This document shows positions 31,635 through 31,721 of a stretch of 31,721 bases of DNA, piece after piece. The notes beneath the pieces are model-generated. The model searched no databases. It was given only the letters and a program-made list of their open reading frames with translations, and was not told where the DNA came from. The translations under genes and the position numbers were made by a program. The stretch is taken from assembly GCA_900543945.1 (NCBI GenBank), contig UQTN01000006.1, positions 1-31,721 of the forward strand, in the 5' to 3' direction. Each line of letters starts with the position of its first letter. Position 1 is the first letter of the stretch. Source of the DNA: an uncultured Collinsella sp. (GTDB taxonomy: Bacteria > Actinomycetota > Coriobacteriia > Coriobacteriales > Coriobacteriaceae).

Positions 31635-31721
31635 ATAGCGCGGCCTGTCTATCGGATCGTCCGTGCAGACAAATATTCAGCCAGAATTCCTTTCGCGCGA
31701 TATTGCTCTGGACCGACCGAG
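31635..31721. other. Unassigned right edge
   Basis: No complete gene is seen. On the - strand an open frame runs from the edge to a TAG at 31649-31651 (23 residues, ending EYLSARTIR), which could be the C-terminus of a convergent gene; a + strand frame is open here too but has no start or ribosome site. The stretch is too short to choose. Confidence 0.25.

Noticed and set aside
1..31721. CRISPR array, prophage, rRNA or tRNA genes
   Set aside because: No regularly spaced repeats, phage structural genes or recognisable structural RNA genes were seen on either strand.
31649..31721. C-terminal end of a convergent gene on the - strand
   Set aside because: Only 23 codons are visible and the + strand is open as well; too little to call a gene.

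Overview
The window is bacterial chromosome, moderately GC-rich and densely coded. It most likely comes from a Coriobacteriia actinobacterium of the Collinsella type. This rests on codon use (many GCC, GAG, CGC and CTC codons), on the gene order (aroK-aroB-Xaa-Pro peptidase-efp-Asp23-nusB-xseB-tlyA-nadK-recN, and a DUF948-like gene with an anti-sigma-like gene and a SigB-family gene), and on a T-box ahead of ileS. The genus is inferred from recall, not from a search. Nearly everything reads on the + strand. The exceptions are a cut peptidase-E-like gene, an iron alcohol dehydrogenase, one small membrane protein and one RpiR-family regulator.

Layout. 1-603: the 5' end of an AT-rich S51 peptidase gene (- strand), then a 460-base gap full of inverted repeats, closed by a terminator. 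604-1686: iron-containing alcohol dehydrogenase (- strand). 1687-2172: isoleucine T-box leader with attenuator, then ileS (2173-4974). 5197-6809: lspA and rluD. 6892-11378: family-2 glycosyltransferase, orphan A24 prepilin peptidase, dGTPase-like HD hydrolase and rarA. 11479-14638: a stress-sigma module of DUF948-like protein, degenerate RsbW-like protein, SigB-family sigma factor and AI-2E-family membrane protein. 14645-14884: a small membrane protein (- strand). 15079-21755: alaS, ruvX, mltG, yqeG-like, aroK and an aroB homologue without its active site. 21888-28275: Xaa-Pro peptidase, efp, Asp23-family gene, nusB, xseB, tlyA, nadK and recN. 28336-31468: a divergent RpiR-family regulator and a fructose-type PTS permease (EIIB-EIIC-EIIA). 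31469-31721: a terminator, then a near-perfect long hairpin with 33-base arms.

Most genes are housekeeping: tRNA charging, translation (efp), rRNA modification, cell envelope (lspA, mltG) and DNA repair (ruvX, rarA, recN, xseB). No phage, CRISPR array, rRNA or tRNA was seen. The points most worth a second look are the AroB-like protein that has lost its NAD loop and all metal ligands while its frame stays intact, the SigB-linked RsbW-like protein without ATP-binding motifs, and the long palindromic element at the right edge. Next come the repeat-filled gap near the left edge and the structured leader before the Xaa-Pro peptidase.
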